64,000 bases of DNA from Hyphomicrobiaceae bacterium (GCA_025359185.1 JANYHF010000025.1:124001-188000); one strand, 5' to 3'; shown: positions 36,080 to 45,398, counted from the first letter of the stretch. Notes: generated by a model not told the origin, from the sequence alone. Translations and numbers: made by a program.

Positions 36080-37209
36080 CAGCCCGCTCCGGTCGATTTG
36101 TCCTGCAACTGCTTCTGCAGATCGAGGCACATATCGCCGCGCTCGCTGCGGGCGGTAAACCAGACATAATCGGCGGCCGGCTTGCCGCTAGGGTCACGCG
36201 GCACGGCGTCCTCAGGGTTCTCGACACCGGTTGCCACTTCGTTGAGTAGTATACTGACGACTTTCAGGCCAGACGCCCTGGTGTGCAGATAATAGGGCAC
36301 ACCACGGTCATTGCGGATGTGGCCGCCGCCCGCGATCAGGATCGCGCCGCCACCTGATTTGTCAGCAGCCTTGAGCAGATTGTCAGCTAGCACCGCATCC
36401 TTGTAGCGTTGCACGGACGTCATCTGCGCGGCATCGGTGTCGGTCAGCTGGTTGCAGTGGGCGGTCTTGATCTCGGCGGTCAGCGCGGTGTTCAGCGCCG
36501 CCGCGAACGGCACGCCGAGGCCAAGCCGCACGCGCTCGCCATAGGACAGCACACCGAGGCCGCCTTGGCTGACTTGCTGGACTTGGGTCTTGCTGGGGTC
36601 ACCGGGGTAGACGGTGAAGTTGGCCCCGAGGGCTGCTTCGGCGATCGGGCGGTAGAGGCTCCAGGCGGGCCAGCCGCTCGAGTCCCAGCCGAGTGTGGTG
36701 GCCATGCCGTCGGCGCTGGCGCCGCTGGCGATCTGATAGCTCGCCAGCGCATCGGCCTTGTCGGACGGGATCATTTCCATCACCACGGCCGGATGCTTAC
36801 CTTTGCGGGCCAACTCACGGATCAGCCAGGCCTGCAACTTGTGATGATCGGGGTTGTCGTGAGTCTCGCCGATGAGAACCATGTCGGCATCGGCGGCGGC
36901 GCGCACGACTTCGGTCGGCAGCACGCCTTCCTGGCGGTCGGTGGACCAGATGCGGCCAACCAGCGGATGCTCCCGGCCGAGCCGTGCCACCCAGTTCTGC
37001 AAGGGCGCCAGGGCCCCGGTGATGATGGTGCCGGGCTTCACCAGGGGGCCGGCATCGCCCGTGGTGCCCGACGGCGCAATCGGCAGCCGGAACTGCGGCA
37101 GCGCGTCGGGTGGCAGCTGCGTCTGCGCAAACTGGAACGAGTTGACCAGGCCAAGGAAAAGCGCGGTGAGGACGATCGCCACCACGTTGGTTATACTGTC
37201 GTCAATCAT
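36079..37209 (-). CDS. ChaN family protein (haem-binding-uptake/Tiki-like)
   Basis: This 376-aa protein of the ChaN/DUF399 family has members that bind haem or are Tiki-like peptidases. The true start is ATG 37209 (MIDDSITNVVAIVLTALFLG) with AAGGAG nine bases upstream; the 467-aa track form reads through carA's end. An N-terminal hydrophobic segment at ~5-24 anchors or exports the protein; I see no lipobox Cys. The diagnostic block VLIGETHDNPDHH is at ~110-122, with VMEMIPSDK and GGGHIRNDRGVPYYL downstream. It follows carA by 37 bp and overlaps the microprotein start, so the genes from carA to the secreted protein may be one transcript. The physiological ligand is unknown. Confidence 0.85.
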   Translation of the reverse strand: MIDDSITNVVAIVLTALFLGLVNSFQFAQTQLPPDALPQFRLPIAPSGTTGDAGPLVKPGTIITGALAPLQNWVARLGREHPLVGRIWSTDRQEGVLPTEVVRAAADADMVLIGETHDNPDHHKLQAWLIRELARKGKHPAVVMEMIPSDKADALASYQIASGASADGMATTLGWDSSGWPAWSLYRPIAEAALGANFTVYPGDPSKTQVQQVSQGGLGVLSYGERVRLGLGVPFAAALNTALTAEIKTAHCNQLTDTDAAQMTSVQRYKDAVLADNLLKAADKSGGGAILIAGGGHIRNDRGVPYYLHTRASGLKVVSILLNEVATGVENPEDAVPRDPSGKPAADYVWFTARSERGDMCLDLQKQLQDKSTGAG

Positions 37210-37246
37210 GGCAGGGTACTCCTTGAACGCGATACTTAGGTGGGTT

Positions 37247-38467
37247 CTACGCGGCGTCGCGTTCGGCCAAGGCGATTTGGCCGCGCGCGGCCCGCATATG
37301 ATTCGTGAAACGGCGGAACAGGTGGTGGCTGTCTTCGGGGCCGGGCGAGGCCTCGGGATGGTACTGCACTGAGAATACCGGGCGGCCCGTGAGCCGTAGC
37401 CCGCAATTGGAACCATCGAACAGCGAGACGTGGGTTTCCTCGACGCCCTTGGGGAGTGAGACGCGCTCGACCGCAAAGCCATGGTTCATCGACGTGATCT
37501 CGACCTTGGACGTGGTGTGATCTTTGACGGGATGATTGGCACCATGATGGCCGAGCTTCATCTTCATGGTTTTGCCCCCGAGCGCGATGCCGAGCATCTG
37601 ATGGCCGAGGCAAATACCGAACACCGGCAGCCCACTGTCAATCAGCTTGCGGATGACGGGCACGGCGTAGACGCCGGTCGCGGCCGGATCGCCGGGACCG
37701 TTGGAGAGGAACACGCCATCAGGCTTGCGGGCGAGGATATCGGCGGCGCTGGCAAAGGCGGGCACCACAGTTACCTTGCAGCCGGCGCTGGCGAGGCAGC
37801 GCAGGATGTTGCTTTTGATGCCGTAGTCGATGGCGACAACGTGAAACTCGGGAGCCGTCTGGCGGCCGAAACCCGTGTTCCAGCTCCAGCGCGTCTCGTC
37901 CCAGGTATAGCTCTGTCCACAGGTCACGTCCTTGGCAAGGTCGAGGCCGGCAAGCCCAGACCAGCCTGCGGCTTGCGCCTTCAGTTTGGGCAGATCAAAA
38001 CTGCCGGCAGGATCGTGCGCGATGACTGCGTTGGGCATCCCTTTGTCACGGATGAGCGCTGCGAGCGCGCGCGTGTCGATGTTCGCGAGCCCGATGATGC
38101 CGCGTTGCGCCAGCCAGGCGCTGAAGGTTGCCGATGAACGGTAGTTCGAAGGATCGGTCACGGCAGCGCGCAACACGCAGCCGCGCACACCCGAGGCCTG
38201 CGCCGGGTTGGACGTCTCGCTGTCCTCCACGTTCGTTCCCACATTGCCGATATGGGGGAATGTGAAGGTGATGATCTGGCCAGCGTAAGAGGGGTCCGTG
38301 AGGATTTCCTGATAGCCCGTCATCGCCGTATTGAAGCACACTTCGGCCACCACTGAGCCCGTTGCGCCAAGCCCCGCACCCTCAATCACCGTGCCATCGG
38401 CAAGCACCAGCACGGCAGTTGCGCTGGGCTCGGCCCAGGCGCCAGCCTTTCTCTTTGGTGTCGTCAT
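37247..38467 (-). CDS. carA: Carbamoyl-phosphate synthase small subunit (glutaminase)
   Basis: CarA releases ammonia from glutamine for the large subunit CarB in arginine and pyrimidine synthesis. The 406-aa product has an N-terminal interaction domain (VLVLADGTVIEGAGLGATGS ... TGYQEILTDPSYAGQ) and a C-terminal class I amidotransferase with the nucleophile Cys in GICLGHQMLG and the His-Glu pair in QYHPEASPGPEDS. Length is normal (~390-400 aa). carB is not in the window. The gene is transcribed away from a DUF465 gene 243 bp upstream; no riboswitch or attenuator was seen in that gap. Confidence 0.97.
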   Translation of the reverse strand: MTTPKRKAGAWAEPSATAVLVLADGTVIEGAGLGATGSVVAEVCFNTAMTGYQEILTDPSYAGQIITFTFPHIGNVGTNVEDSETSNPAQASGVRGCVLRAAVTDPSNYRSSATFSAWLAQRGIIGLANIDTRALAALIRDKGMPNAVIAHDPAGSFDLPKLKAQAAGWSGLAGLDLAKDVTCGQSYTWDETRWSWNTGFGRQTAPEFHVVAIDYGIKSNILRCLASAGCKVTVVPAFASAADILARKPDGVFLSNGPGDPAATGVYAVPVIRKLIDSGLPVFGICLGHQMLGIALGGKTMKMKLGHHGANHPVKDHTTSKVEITSMNHGFAVERVSLPKGVEETHVSLFDGSNCGLRLTGRPVFSVQYHPEASPGPEDSHHLFRRFTNHMRAARGQIALAERDAA

Positions 38468-38709
38468 CGGCCAAGCCTCCGTCCTGACGCTGAGGGGACG
38501 CTGCCCGAGGCCACCGTTGCCGGGCGACCCGAACCCATCATGCCCCTGGCTGTCGAGCCAGCACCCATCAAATAAGTTAATGTTAGCGGGACGTTAGGCG
38601 GCAAAGGCCAGCCGGTCAACCGCCAGGAAAAGGAAGGCGCCAGAAACAAAATTGGCGCTGCGGGGTTCCACAGCGCCATGCACCTGGATGGGAAGCTAAC
38701 GGGCTCCCG

Positions 38710-38889
38710 TCAATGCCTGGTCCGTCGCGATTCGAGTTTCGTCATCTGATCCTTTAATTGCAATTTCCGGCGTTTCAATTCGGCAATTTTGAGATCACTG
38801 CTGCCAGGCCGGTCAATTTCGTCCTGGATCATCCGCTCAAGGGCCTGATGTTTGGCCGAGAGCTCCTCAATTTGAGCAGGCTGCGCCAT
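38710..38889 (-). CDS. Small YdcH/DUF465 family protein
   Basis: This is a 59-aa helical protein, MAQPAQIEELSAKHQALERM..., of the YdcH/DUF465 family. These tiny, abundant alphaproteobacterial proteins have no assigned function. The start is ATG 38889, with GGAGG five bases upstream; the longer 95-aa track ORF is not needed. The sequence is a continuous charged helix with heptad-like spacing (KIAELKRRKLQLKDQMTKLE), so it likely forms a coiled coil. It stands alone, between carA and a divergent SDR gene. Confidence 0.9.
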   Translation of the reverse strand: MAQPAQIEELSAKHQALERMIQDEIDRPGSSDLKIAELKRRKLQLKDQMTKLESRRTRH

Positions 38890-39075
38890 TCTGTCCTCCG
38901 GTTGAAAAAGGGACAACAGTCGAAGTATGACAAAAAAATCAAACTGAGTCCATGGCGTGATAGTCAATTCACAGGCATTGCACGACTGTTTTGGCATAAA
39001 ATGCGTGACTGCCGAAACTTGAAGCTGGGGCGCATGTCAGCCTAAGTGGCGCGCAGAAACCAAGTTGGGAACCGT

Positions 39076-39873
39076 ATGATGGCAGGAACTCTCGCAGGCA
39101 AAGTCGCGCTGGTGACGGGCGCAGCACAGGGCATCGGGCTTGCGATCGTCAAGCGTTACGCTGCCGATGGTGCCGCTGTCATACTGGCGGACCGCAACGA
39201 AGCGGCCGGGACCGGGCAGGCCGAAGCCTTGCGCAAGACGGGCGCAGATGCGCGATTTGTGCACTGCGATGTGGCTGAGCCGGGCGAAATCGCGAACCTG
39301 ATGGCGGCCTCGCTCAAGGCGCACGGCCGTGTGGATGTGCTGGTCAATAACGCCGCCATCATTGATACGGCAGGCTTTCTCGATCTTGACCTGGAGACGT
39401 TTGATCGCGTGCTGGCCATCAACCTGCGCTCCTACTTTGTGCTTGGCCAGGCCGTCGCACGCCAGATGGTTGCGCAGATAACTGGCGGCTCTGCGCCCGG
39501 TGCCATCATCAATATGAGTTCGGTGAATGATCATTTCGCGCTGCCCGACCATGTGGCCTACACGGTGGCCAAGGGCGGCGTGCGCCAGCTCACCCGAGCC
39601 ATGGCGGTGGCGCTGGCACCACAGGGTATCCGCGTCAACGCTATCGGGCCAGGCACCATTGTGACGCCGCTGATTGCCAATGTGGTTACGGACGACGCTG
39701 TGCGTCGCCGCATCTTGTCGCGCACGCCGCTGGGCCGGTTCGGTGGGCCGGAGGAGGTCGCCTCAATTGCCAGCTTCCTGGCAGGCCCCGACTCCAGCTA
39801 TGTTACTGGCGAGACCATCTATTGCGACGGCGGGCGTATCCCCCTCAACTACACCGTTCCGGTCGCCGATTGA
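39076..39873 (+). CDS. Short-chain dehydrogenase/reductase (SDR)
   Basis: This 265-aa classical SDR (from ATG 39076) has the NAD(P) motif VTGAAQGIG near the N-terminus, an NNAA motif, INMSSVND with the catalytic Ser and VAYTVAKGG with the catalytic Tyr-x3-Lys. The C-terminus ETIYCDGGRIPLNY resembles sugar- or polyol-type SDRs, but no substrate can be set. The acidic residue after the second strand (ILADRN) suggests NAD preference. The track start at 39046 adds ten residues with no better ribosome site. Single gene; a hairpin follows 39 bases after the stop. Confidence 0.9.
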   Translation: MMAGTLAGKVALVTGAAQGIGLAIVKRYAADGAAVILADRNEAAGTGQAEALRKTGADARFVHCDVAEPGEIANLMAASLKAHGRVDVLVNNAAIIDTAGFLDLDLETFDRVLAINLRSYFVLGQAVARQMVAQITGGSAPGAIINMSSVNDHFALPDHVAYTVAKGGVRQLTRAMAVALAPQGIRVNAIGPGTIVTPLIANVVTDDAVRRRILSRTPLGRFGGPEEVASIASFLAGPDSSYVTGETIYCDGGRIPLNYTVPVAD

Positions 39874-39911
39874 GCGCGGCAATCGGACTGCAAGCAAACT
39901 TTTCCTAAGTC

Positions 39912-39930
39912 ATTGGCCAAGGCGGCCAAT
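39912..39930 (+). terminator. Possible hairpin terminator after the SDR gene
   Basis: A 7-bp perfect stem, ATTGGCC / GGCCAAT, with a five-base loop lies 39 bases after the SDR stop. There is no strong T-run after it, so termination is uncertain. Confidence 0.4.
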
Positions 39931-39979
39931 CAGGTTATGTTAAAACCACAATCAGGTAAGTGGCCAGGGAGAACGGGAC

Positions 39980-40471
39980 ATGCGGACGGCGGCGGCGGCT
40001 GGTAGGGGCCGGGGCGTGGGTTTGGCGATTTTAGCGGCAGGGATGCTAGTGTTGGCTCCGGCCATGGCGGCGGATAGTTCATTTGGCGGACTTTCAGGGT
40101 CCTGGGGCGGCAGCGGCATCATAAAATATACCGATGGCAGCAGCGAGAAGATGCGTTGCAATGCGCGCTATACCGGCGCGTCGGCGGAATTGTCGATGTC
40201 CATCAACTGCTCCAACAGCGCCCGCAACATCAATGTCAGCGGCCGGCTGCATAGCTCGGGCAACCGTGTGAGCGGCGACTGGAGCGAGTCCAATCTGGGC
40301 CTCTCTGGCAGCGCGTCGGGCAAAGCTGTGCCGGGCCGCCTGTCGTTGGGCCTTGGCGGTAGTGTCGCTGGGTCGTTGTCGGTGTCGTTTTCGGGATCGC
40401 AGCAGAGCGTCTCGATCACGGTGCAGGGTGGTGCGTTGCAGAGCGTCAACATGAACCTCGCCAAACGCTGA
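39980..40471 (+). CDS. Secreted protein of unknown function (Gly/Ser-rich)
   Basis: This 163-aa protein has a signal peptide (VGLAILAAGMLVLAPAMA, cleavage near residue 30). The mature part is rich in Gly and Ser with alternating hydrophobic residues (GRLSLGLGGSVAGSLSVSFS), suggesting an all-beta fold. The opening FGGLSGSWGGSGIIKYTDGS, with two Cys in the first third, is a pattern I have seen in hypothetical alphaproteobacterial periplasmic proteins, but I know of no function. It precedes the mla-like operon by 31 bp in the same orientation and could be co-transcribed with it. Confidence 0.8.
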   Translation: MRTAAAAGRGRGVGLAILAAGMLVLAPAMAADSSFGGLSGSWGGSGIIKYTDGSSEKMRCNARYTGASAELSMSINCSNSARNINVSGRLHSSGNRVSGDWSESNLGLSGSASGKAVPGRLSLGLGGSVAGSLSVSFSGSQQSVSITVQGGALQSVNMNLAKR

Positions 40472-40502
40472 TCTCTTTGACGAAACCCCTCGGAGACGCG
40501 AC

Positions 40503-41642
40503 TTGAACGGCGCGCCCAAGCTCGCCCGGGTGGAGGCCGGCGGCCGGATGCGGCTGGCGGCCACCGGGGCCTGGACGGGCGCGTTCAACCGGGAGATAGA
40601 GCAACTGCTGGCCGGACCACTGGCGAGTACGCTGGCGGGCTCGGGCGCAACGGTGATCGATGCGTCTGGGATTGCCGCGCTCGATACATTCGGGGCCTGG
40701 CGGCTTGAGCGGCTGGTGCGTCAGCAGGCGCGAAGCGGGGCCAATCTTGCCGTGGAAGGACTGCCGCAGCGCTTTGCCGCCTTGGCAGCGAACATCGCAC
40801 TGACCAACCAGACCTCTGCGCCACCACCGCCGCGCGCGCCAGGACTGCTCTGCGCCATTTCTGATGTTGGCCAAGCGGTTGCGGGCATCGGCAGCGATTT
40901 CGTCAGTTTCACCAACATGCTCGGCGCGATTGGCGCGGCTGCGGGCCGGATGCTGCTGCAGCCCAGCAAATTCCGGCTGACCTCAGCGGTGCACCAGCTC
41001 GACCGGGTGGGCCTGCAAGCTGTCCCGATCATCCTGCTCATTACGCTGCTCATTGGTGGCATCATTGCCCAGCAGGGTTTTTTCCATTTCCGGCGTTTCG
41101 GCGCGGAACTCTACGCCGTCGATATGACCGGCATCCTCGTGCTGCGTGAGATCGGGGTGCTGATCGTCGCCATCATGGTCGCGGGGCGCTCAGGCAGTTC
41201 GTACACGGCTGAGCTTGGTTCGATGAAAATGCGCGAGGAGATCGATGCGCTCTCGACCATGGGGTTCGATCCGGTCGAAGTGCTGATTCTGCCGCGCATT
41301 GTGGCATTGGTGCTGGCGCTGCCGATCCTGGCCTTTCTCGGCGCTATGGCGGCCCTCGTTGGCGGCGGGCTGATGGCTTCGGCCTATGGCGGCATGAGTC
41401 CGGCGGCGTTCATTGTGCGATTGCGGGAAGCGATTTCGCTGACCCATTTTGAGGTCGGCATGATCAAGGCGCCATTCATGGCACTGGCTATCGGCGTGGT
41501 GGCGGCGATGGAAGGCCTGAAGGTCGGTGGCAGCGCCGAATCGCTCGGCCTGCGCACGACGGCGTCGGTGGTAAAATCAATTTTCCTGGTCATCGTGCTC
41601 GATGGCCTGTTCGCCATCTTCTTTGCCTCGATCGGGATGTGA
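40503..41642 (+). CDS. mlaE: MlaE-type lipid ABC permease with fused STAS (MlaB-like) domain
   Basis: This 379-aa permease of the Mla-type phospholipid transporter starts at TTG 40503 with GGAG seven bases upstream. Residues ~1-110 form a STAS-like domain (ATVIDASGIAALDTFGAWRL), equivalent to the separate MlaB protein of E. coli. Residues ~115-379 are the MlaE permease, with several membrane segments and family motifs such as REIGVLIVAIMVAGRSGSSY and EEIDALSTMGFDPVEVL. The protein sits in the inner membrane and works with the ATPase and MCE protein encoded next. Direction of lipid movement between inner and outer membrane is not settled by sequence. Confidence 0.92.
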   Translation: MNGAPKLARVEAGGRMRLAATGAWTGAFNREIEQLLAGPLASTLAGSGATVIDASGIAALDTFGAWRLERLVRQQARSGANLAVEGLPQRFAALAANIALTNQTSAPPPPRAPGLLCAISDVGQAVAGIGSDFVSFTNMLGAIGAAAGRMLLQPSKFRLTSAVHQLDRVGLQAVPIILLITLLIGGIIAQQGFFHFRRFGAELYAVDMTGILVLREIGVLIVAIMVAGRSGSSYTAELGSMKMREEIDALSTMGFDPVEVLILPRIVALVLALPILAFLGAMAALVGGGLMASAYGGMSPAAFIVRLREAISLTHFEVGMIKAPFMALAIGVVAAMEGLKVGGSAESLGLRTTASVVKSIFLVIVLDGLFAIFFASIGM

Positions 41643-41646
41643 GGCC

Positions 41647-42390
41647 ATGACAGCGCCCGTCATCAGCGTCAGGGAGTTGCGGGTCGGCTTCGGCGCGGCC
41701 GATGTGCTGCGCGGGCTGACGCTGGATGTGCTCGGCGGCGAGATTCTGGGTGTCGTGGGTGGGTCGGGCGCGGGCAAATCGGTGCTGTTGCGCGCCATCA
41801 TCGGGCTGGTGCCTCTGCGGGCAGGCACTATCGAGGTATTGGGGACGAAAATGTCCAGCGCCACCGATGCCCAAAAGCGCGCAATCGAGCGGCGCTGGGG
41901 CGTGCTGTTCCAGCAAGGTGCGCTGTTTTCGTCGCTGACGGCACTGCAGAACGTGCAGTTTCCCATGCGCGAGTACATGCAACTGTCTGAGCGGATGCTG
42001 GGCGAGATGGCGGTCGCCAAGCTGGAGATGGTGGGGCTGCACGCGGACGACGGCCGCAAGTTGCCGTCCGAACTGTCGGGTGGCATGACCAAGCGCGTGG
42101 CGTTGGCCCGGGCACTGGCGCTCGATCCCGATATCGTGTTTCTCGACGAGCCGACCTCGGGTCTGGATCCGATTTCAGCGAGCGGGTTCGATCAACTCAT
42201 CCGCACCCTGCAACAGACGCTCGGGCTGACCGTCTTCATGGTCACCCATGATCAGGATAGTCTCTCCACGGTGTGTGACCGGATCGCCGCGCTGGCTGGT
42301 GGGCAAGTGGTGGCGCTGGGGACACTGGAAGCGATGCAGGCGAGCCGCCATCCGTGGGTTGAGGCGTATTTCAAGGGGCGGCGGCGTTGA
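41647..42390 (+). CDS. mlaF: MlaF-type lipid ABC transporter ATPase
   Basis: The 247-aa ATPase starts at ATG 41647, 4 bp after the mlaE stop; the track start at 41602 lies inside mlaE. Walker A GGSGAGKSV, signature [15 protein letters not shown] and Walker B DIVFLDEPTSGLD are all present, and the GMTKR variant of the signature is typical of MlaF/Ttg2A. It energises phospholipid transport by the MlaE permease. Directly followed by a 149-bp gap with a palindromic repeat and then the MCE gene. Confidence 0.93.
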   Translation: MTAPVISVRELRVGFGAADVLRGLTLDVLGGEILGVVGGSGAGKSVLLRAIIGLVPLRAGTIEVLGTKMSSATDAQKRAIERRWGVLFQQGALFSSLTALQNVQFPMREYMQLSERMLGEMAVAKLEMVGLHADDGRKLPSELSGGMTKRVALARALALDPDIVFLDEPTSGLDPISASGFDQLIRTLQQTLGLTVFMVTHDQDSLSTVCDRIAALAGGQVVALGTLEAMQASRHPWVEAYFKGRRR

Positions 42391-42460
42391 GCGGTTTGTG
42401 GATCACGTTGCGTAAGAAGCAGCAGAATTCTGGGTGAGGCCTTCCGGTCCCACCACCATC

Positions 42461-42512
42461 CTGTCCCAGCGTCCTCTCCCCATTGTGGGGGGAGAGACAG
42501 AGTGGGGGTGGG
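42461..42512. repeat. Palindromic repeat family C between mlaF and the MCE gene
   Basis: The hairpin CTCTCCCC / GGGGAGAG (42474-42496) is followed by an AGTGGGGGTGGG tail, as in the other family C copies. It sits inside an operon, between co-oriented genes of one transporter, and so may lower expression of the MCE gene relative to the ABC subunits. The MCE ORF can be read back into it (42483) but the real start is later. Confidence 0.7.
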
Positions 42513-42539
42513 AACGCCATCGGCTTTGCGAGGACGATC

Positions 42540-43721
42540 ATGGAAATTCGCGCGCGCTATCTGACGATCGGCCTGTTCACTCTGGGTGTGATCGCGGCCG
42601 GGTTCATGTTCGTCTACTGGCTCTACAACTCGGGCGGGCTCGGCGCGCGCGACAGGTACAGCGTGCAATACAAGGGCTCGGTGGCGGGGCTGTTTGTGGG
42701 CTCGCCTGTCACCTTCAACGGCTTGCGCGTTGGTGAGGTCTCCACGTTGCGCATCTCGCCGGTGGACCCCAGCCAAATGGATGTGGTCTTGAGCGTCGAG
42801 GCGGGCACCCCCGTGCGCAGTGACACCAAGGCCGGGATGGAGTTCCAAGGCCTCACGGGGGCCGCAGCCGTTGCCTTGACGGGAGGCAGCCCCGGCGCCG
42901 CGCCCGCGCCAGCCAACCGGCCCGGCGATCTACCGATGCTGATGGCCGACGCCAATGCCTCGCAATCGATGACGCAATCGGCCCGCACGGTGATGCAGAG
43001 ACTCGACACGGTGCTGACAGACAATGCTGAGCCGCTGAAGGCGACTATTGGCAATCTCAACACCTTCACTGGCGCGCTCGCCCGCAACTCCGACCGGGTG
43101 GACGGCATCATCAGCGGTATCGAGCGGATGACGGGCGCCACGGCCAAGAAGACGGCGGCGCTGGTTGTCGATCTCACCCCGCCTCAGAAATTCAGTCGCG
43201 CCGCAGCGCTTCCCAAGGTGCAGATTGCTTTGCCGGAGCCAACCGCCATTGGCACCCTCGACACCGAAAAGCTCGTCCTCGACCCCACAGCGGAGGCCGA
43301 TACGCCTGTAGGTGCGCAATGGGCTGATGCGCTACCCAAACTGCTGCAAGCCCGCTTTGTACAGAGTTTTGAAAACGCAGGGTTGGTCGGCTCAGTCATC
43401 CGTGGCGGCGATGCGGCGGCGTCTGACTATCAGCTGCAAACCGATGTCCATGCCTTCCGGGTGACGGGTGCCGTGCCCGCGCTCAGCGCCGAGTTTGAAC
43501 TCGCCGTCAAAGTCTTGAACGCCAAGGGCCGCATTGTCGCTGGGCGGGTGATCAAGAAGAGTGCGCCGATCTCAGCCAGCGATCCGAAAGCGGCTGCTGC
43601 TGGTCTCGACGAGGTGTTCGGCAAGGCCGCGGAAGAGCTGGTGCTGTGGACAGCCGAAACGGTCGCTGCCCTGCCGCCGCCAAAAGCCGATGACGGCGCG
43701 CCGATGCCGTTGCCGCAATAG
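42540..43721 (+). CDS. mlaD: MlaD-type MCE protein fused to an ABC-transport auxiliary domain
   Basis: This 393-aa substrate-binding component starts at ATG 42540 (MEIRARYLTIGLFTLGVIAA), giving an N-terminal membrane anchor at ~8-30. A single MCE domain covers ~38-115 (SVAGLFVGSPVTFNGLRVGE). A helical region follows to ~200. The last ~190 residues (QIALPEPTAIGTLDTEKLVL ... DEVFGKAAEELVLWTAE) resemble the PqiC/ABC_trans_aux domain that is normally a separate outer-membrane lipoprotein. The fusion would make one trans-periplasmic protein of MlaD and the auxiliary part. It acts in the periplasm with MlaE and MlaF. Assignment of the C-terminal domain is by pattern and should be checked. Confidence 0.85.
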   Translation: MEIRARYLTIGLFTLGVIAAGFMFVYWLYNSGGLGARDRYSVQYKGSVAGLFVGSPVTFNGLRVGEVSTLRISPVDPSQMDVVLSVEAGTPVRSDTKAGMEFQGLTGAAAVALTGGSPGAAPAPANRPGDLPMLMADANASQSMTQSARTVMQRLDTVLTDNAEPLKATIGNLNTFTGALARNSDRVDGIISGIERMTGATAKKTAALVVDLTPPQKFSRAAALPKVQIALPEPTAIGTLDTEKLVLDPTAEADTPVGAQWADALPKLLQARFVQSFENAGLVGSVIRGGDAAASDYQLQTDVHAFRVTGAVPALSAEFELAVKVLNAKGRIVAGRVIKKSAPISASDPKAAAAGLDEVFGKAAEELVLWTAETVAALPPPKADDGAPMPLPQ

Positions 43722-43814
43722 AACTAGGTTTTGGCGCGGTAAGGTTGGGCAGCGTCACGGCCTGGGTGCTATGGGGTGACATCGTGTCACTGCCAACCGA
43801 CGAGCGTCGCGCCC

Positions 43815-45398
43815 ATGCCGGCCACCAAACGCCCCAACATCCTTTTGCTGATGCTCGATCAGCTCGCGCCGCATTCGATGGCTGATTATGGGCACAAGCT
43901 GGTGCAGACGCCGCATATCTCAGCGCTGGCCGATGGCGGAACGGTGTTCGACAACTTCTATTGTAACTCCGCCCTGTGCGGTCCCTCGCGCGTCTCGTTC
44001 ATGACCGGGCAAGCCAACCACAAGCTCGGCGCCTACGACAACGCCGCCGAGTTCAAGGCCTCCATCCCGACCTTCGCCCACTACTTGCGGCGCGCCGGCT
44101 ACCGGACCTGCCTCGCGGGTAAAATGCATTTCGTCGGCCCCGACCAGCTGCACGGTTTTGAGGAGCGCGTGACAACGGACATGTATCCCGGCGATTTCGG
44201 ATGGACGCCAACATGGGAGGACCCGTCCAAGGTCCATTGGTGGTTCCACAATATGCTTTCCGTCACCGAGGCCGGTCCCTACGAGCGCACGCTGGAGATC
44301 GACTACGACGAAGAGGTGGCGCAGCGCGCCGCCCGCTGGCTCTGGGACGCCGGGCGCGGCACCGACGACCGGCCCTTCATGATGTGCGTTTCTCTTATGC
44401 ACCCGCACGACCCCTATATGGCGCCCAAGCATCTGTGGGATCGCTACAAGGATGCCGATATCGATATGCCCGTGGTGCCAAACATACCGGTTGAAAAGCG
44501 CGATCCGTTCGGTGCGCGCATGTGGGCGATGTACGACCGTGACGAGTATGAAGTGACGGCGGATCATGTCCGCACGGCGCGGCACGGTTATTATTCGATG
44601 ATCACATATGCCGACGAACTGATCGGCCAGGTGATGGCGCCTCTGAAAAAGCAGGGCCTCGCCGACAACACCATCGTCATCGTTTGCGCCGATCACGGGG
44701 ACATGCTCGGCGAGCGCGGGTTGTGGTTCAAAATGGTGTTCAACGAGCGTTCCGTCCGTGTGCCGCTGATCGTGAAACTGCCGGGCGAAAGCAAATCGCG
44801 GCGCGTGGCGCAGAATGCGTCGCTGATCGACATTCTGCCGACGCTGTTAGATATGGCCACCGATGGCAAACCGCCGGAGCTGGCCGCGCCTATCGAAGGC
44901 GCTAGCCTGATGCCTTTGATACGCGGCGAGGGAGCCAAGGGTTGGACGGACACGGTCTATGGCGAGTATCTCGCCGAGGGCACCACCGAGCCCGTGTTCA
45001 TGATCAAGCGCGGATTGCTGAAGCTGATCGTGGCTAAGGCCGATCCGGTGCAGCTCTATGACACGGCCGACGATCCCAACGAACTCACGAACCTTACCGC
45101 CGATCCGGCCCATGCCAAAGCGCTCGCGGCCATGACTGCCGAAGCTGCCAAACGCTGGGACAGCGACGCCATCCGCGCCGATGTGGTCGCCTCGCAGAAG
45201 GCACGCATCCTGGTACAGGACGCCCTCGTCACCGGCCGCATCGCGCCCTGGGACTGGGAGCCGCGCACCGACGCAGCCAAAGTCTACAACCGCAACTACG
45301 GCGGCGAACTCTACGATACCGACCGCCGCGCCCGCGTGCCGCAACGCCCTGAACCCGCCAAACGCACGCGCCGCAACTGGAACCGGGATGTGAAATGA
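43815..45398 (+). CDS. betC: Sulfatase, choline-sulfatase type
   Basis: This 527-aa type I sulfatase is counted from ATG 43815 (MPATKRPNILLLMLDQLAPH). The formylglycine site is Cys55 in CGPSR (C-x-P-S-R). Metal ligands include Asp14 and the DHGDMLGERGLW segment, a feature of choline sulfatases, as are GKMHFVGPDQLHGFE and SLMHPHDPY. Choline sulfatase hydrolyses choline-O-sulfate to choline and sulfate, feeding glycine betaine synthesis; the other bet genes are not in this window. No signal peptide, so cytoplasmic. It overlaps the next GNAT gene by 4 bp (ATGA). The exact ester is inferred from family resemblance. Confidence 0.85.
   Translation: MPATKRPNILLLMLDQLAPHSMADYGHKLVQTPHISALADGGTVFDNFYCNSALCGPSRVSFMTGQANHKLGAYDNAAEFKASIPTFAHYLRRAGYRTCLAGKMHFVGPDQLHGFEERVTTDMYPGDFGWTPTWEDPSKVHWWFHNMLSVTEAGPYERTLEIDYDEEVAQRAARWLWDAGRGTDDRPFMMCVSLMHPHDPYMAPKHLWDRYKDADIDMPVVPNIPVEKRDPFGARMWAMYDRDEYEVTADHVRTARHGYYSMITYADELIGQVMAPLKKQGLADNTIVIVCADHGDMLGERGLWFKMVFNERSVRVPLIVKLPGESKSRRVAQNASLIDILPTLLDMATDGKPPELAAPIEGASLMPLIRGEGAKGWTDTVYGEYLAEGTTEPVFMIKRGLLKLIVAKADPVQLYDTADDPNELTNLTADPAHAKALAAMTAEAAKRWDSDAIRADVVASQKARILVQDALVTGRIAPWDWEPRTDAAKVYNRNYGGELYDTDRRARVPQRPEPAKRTRRNWNRDVK

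Noticed and set aside
38464-38679. 71-aa minus-strand ORF upstream of carA
   Set aside because: No domain, no convincing ribosome site and Pro/Ser-rich noise; lies in the carA leader region.
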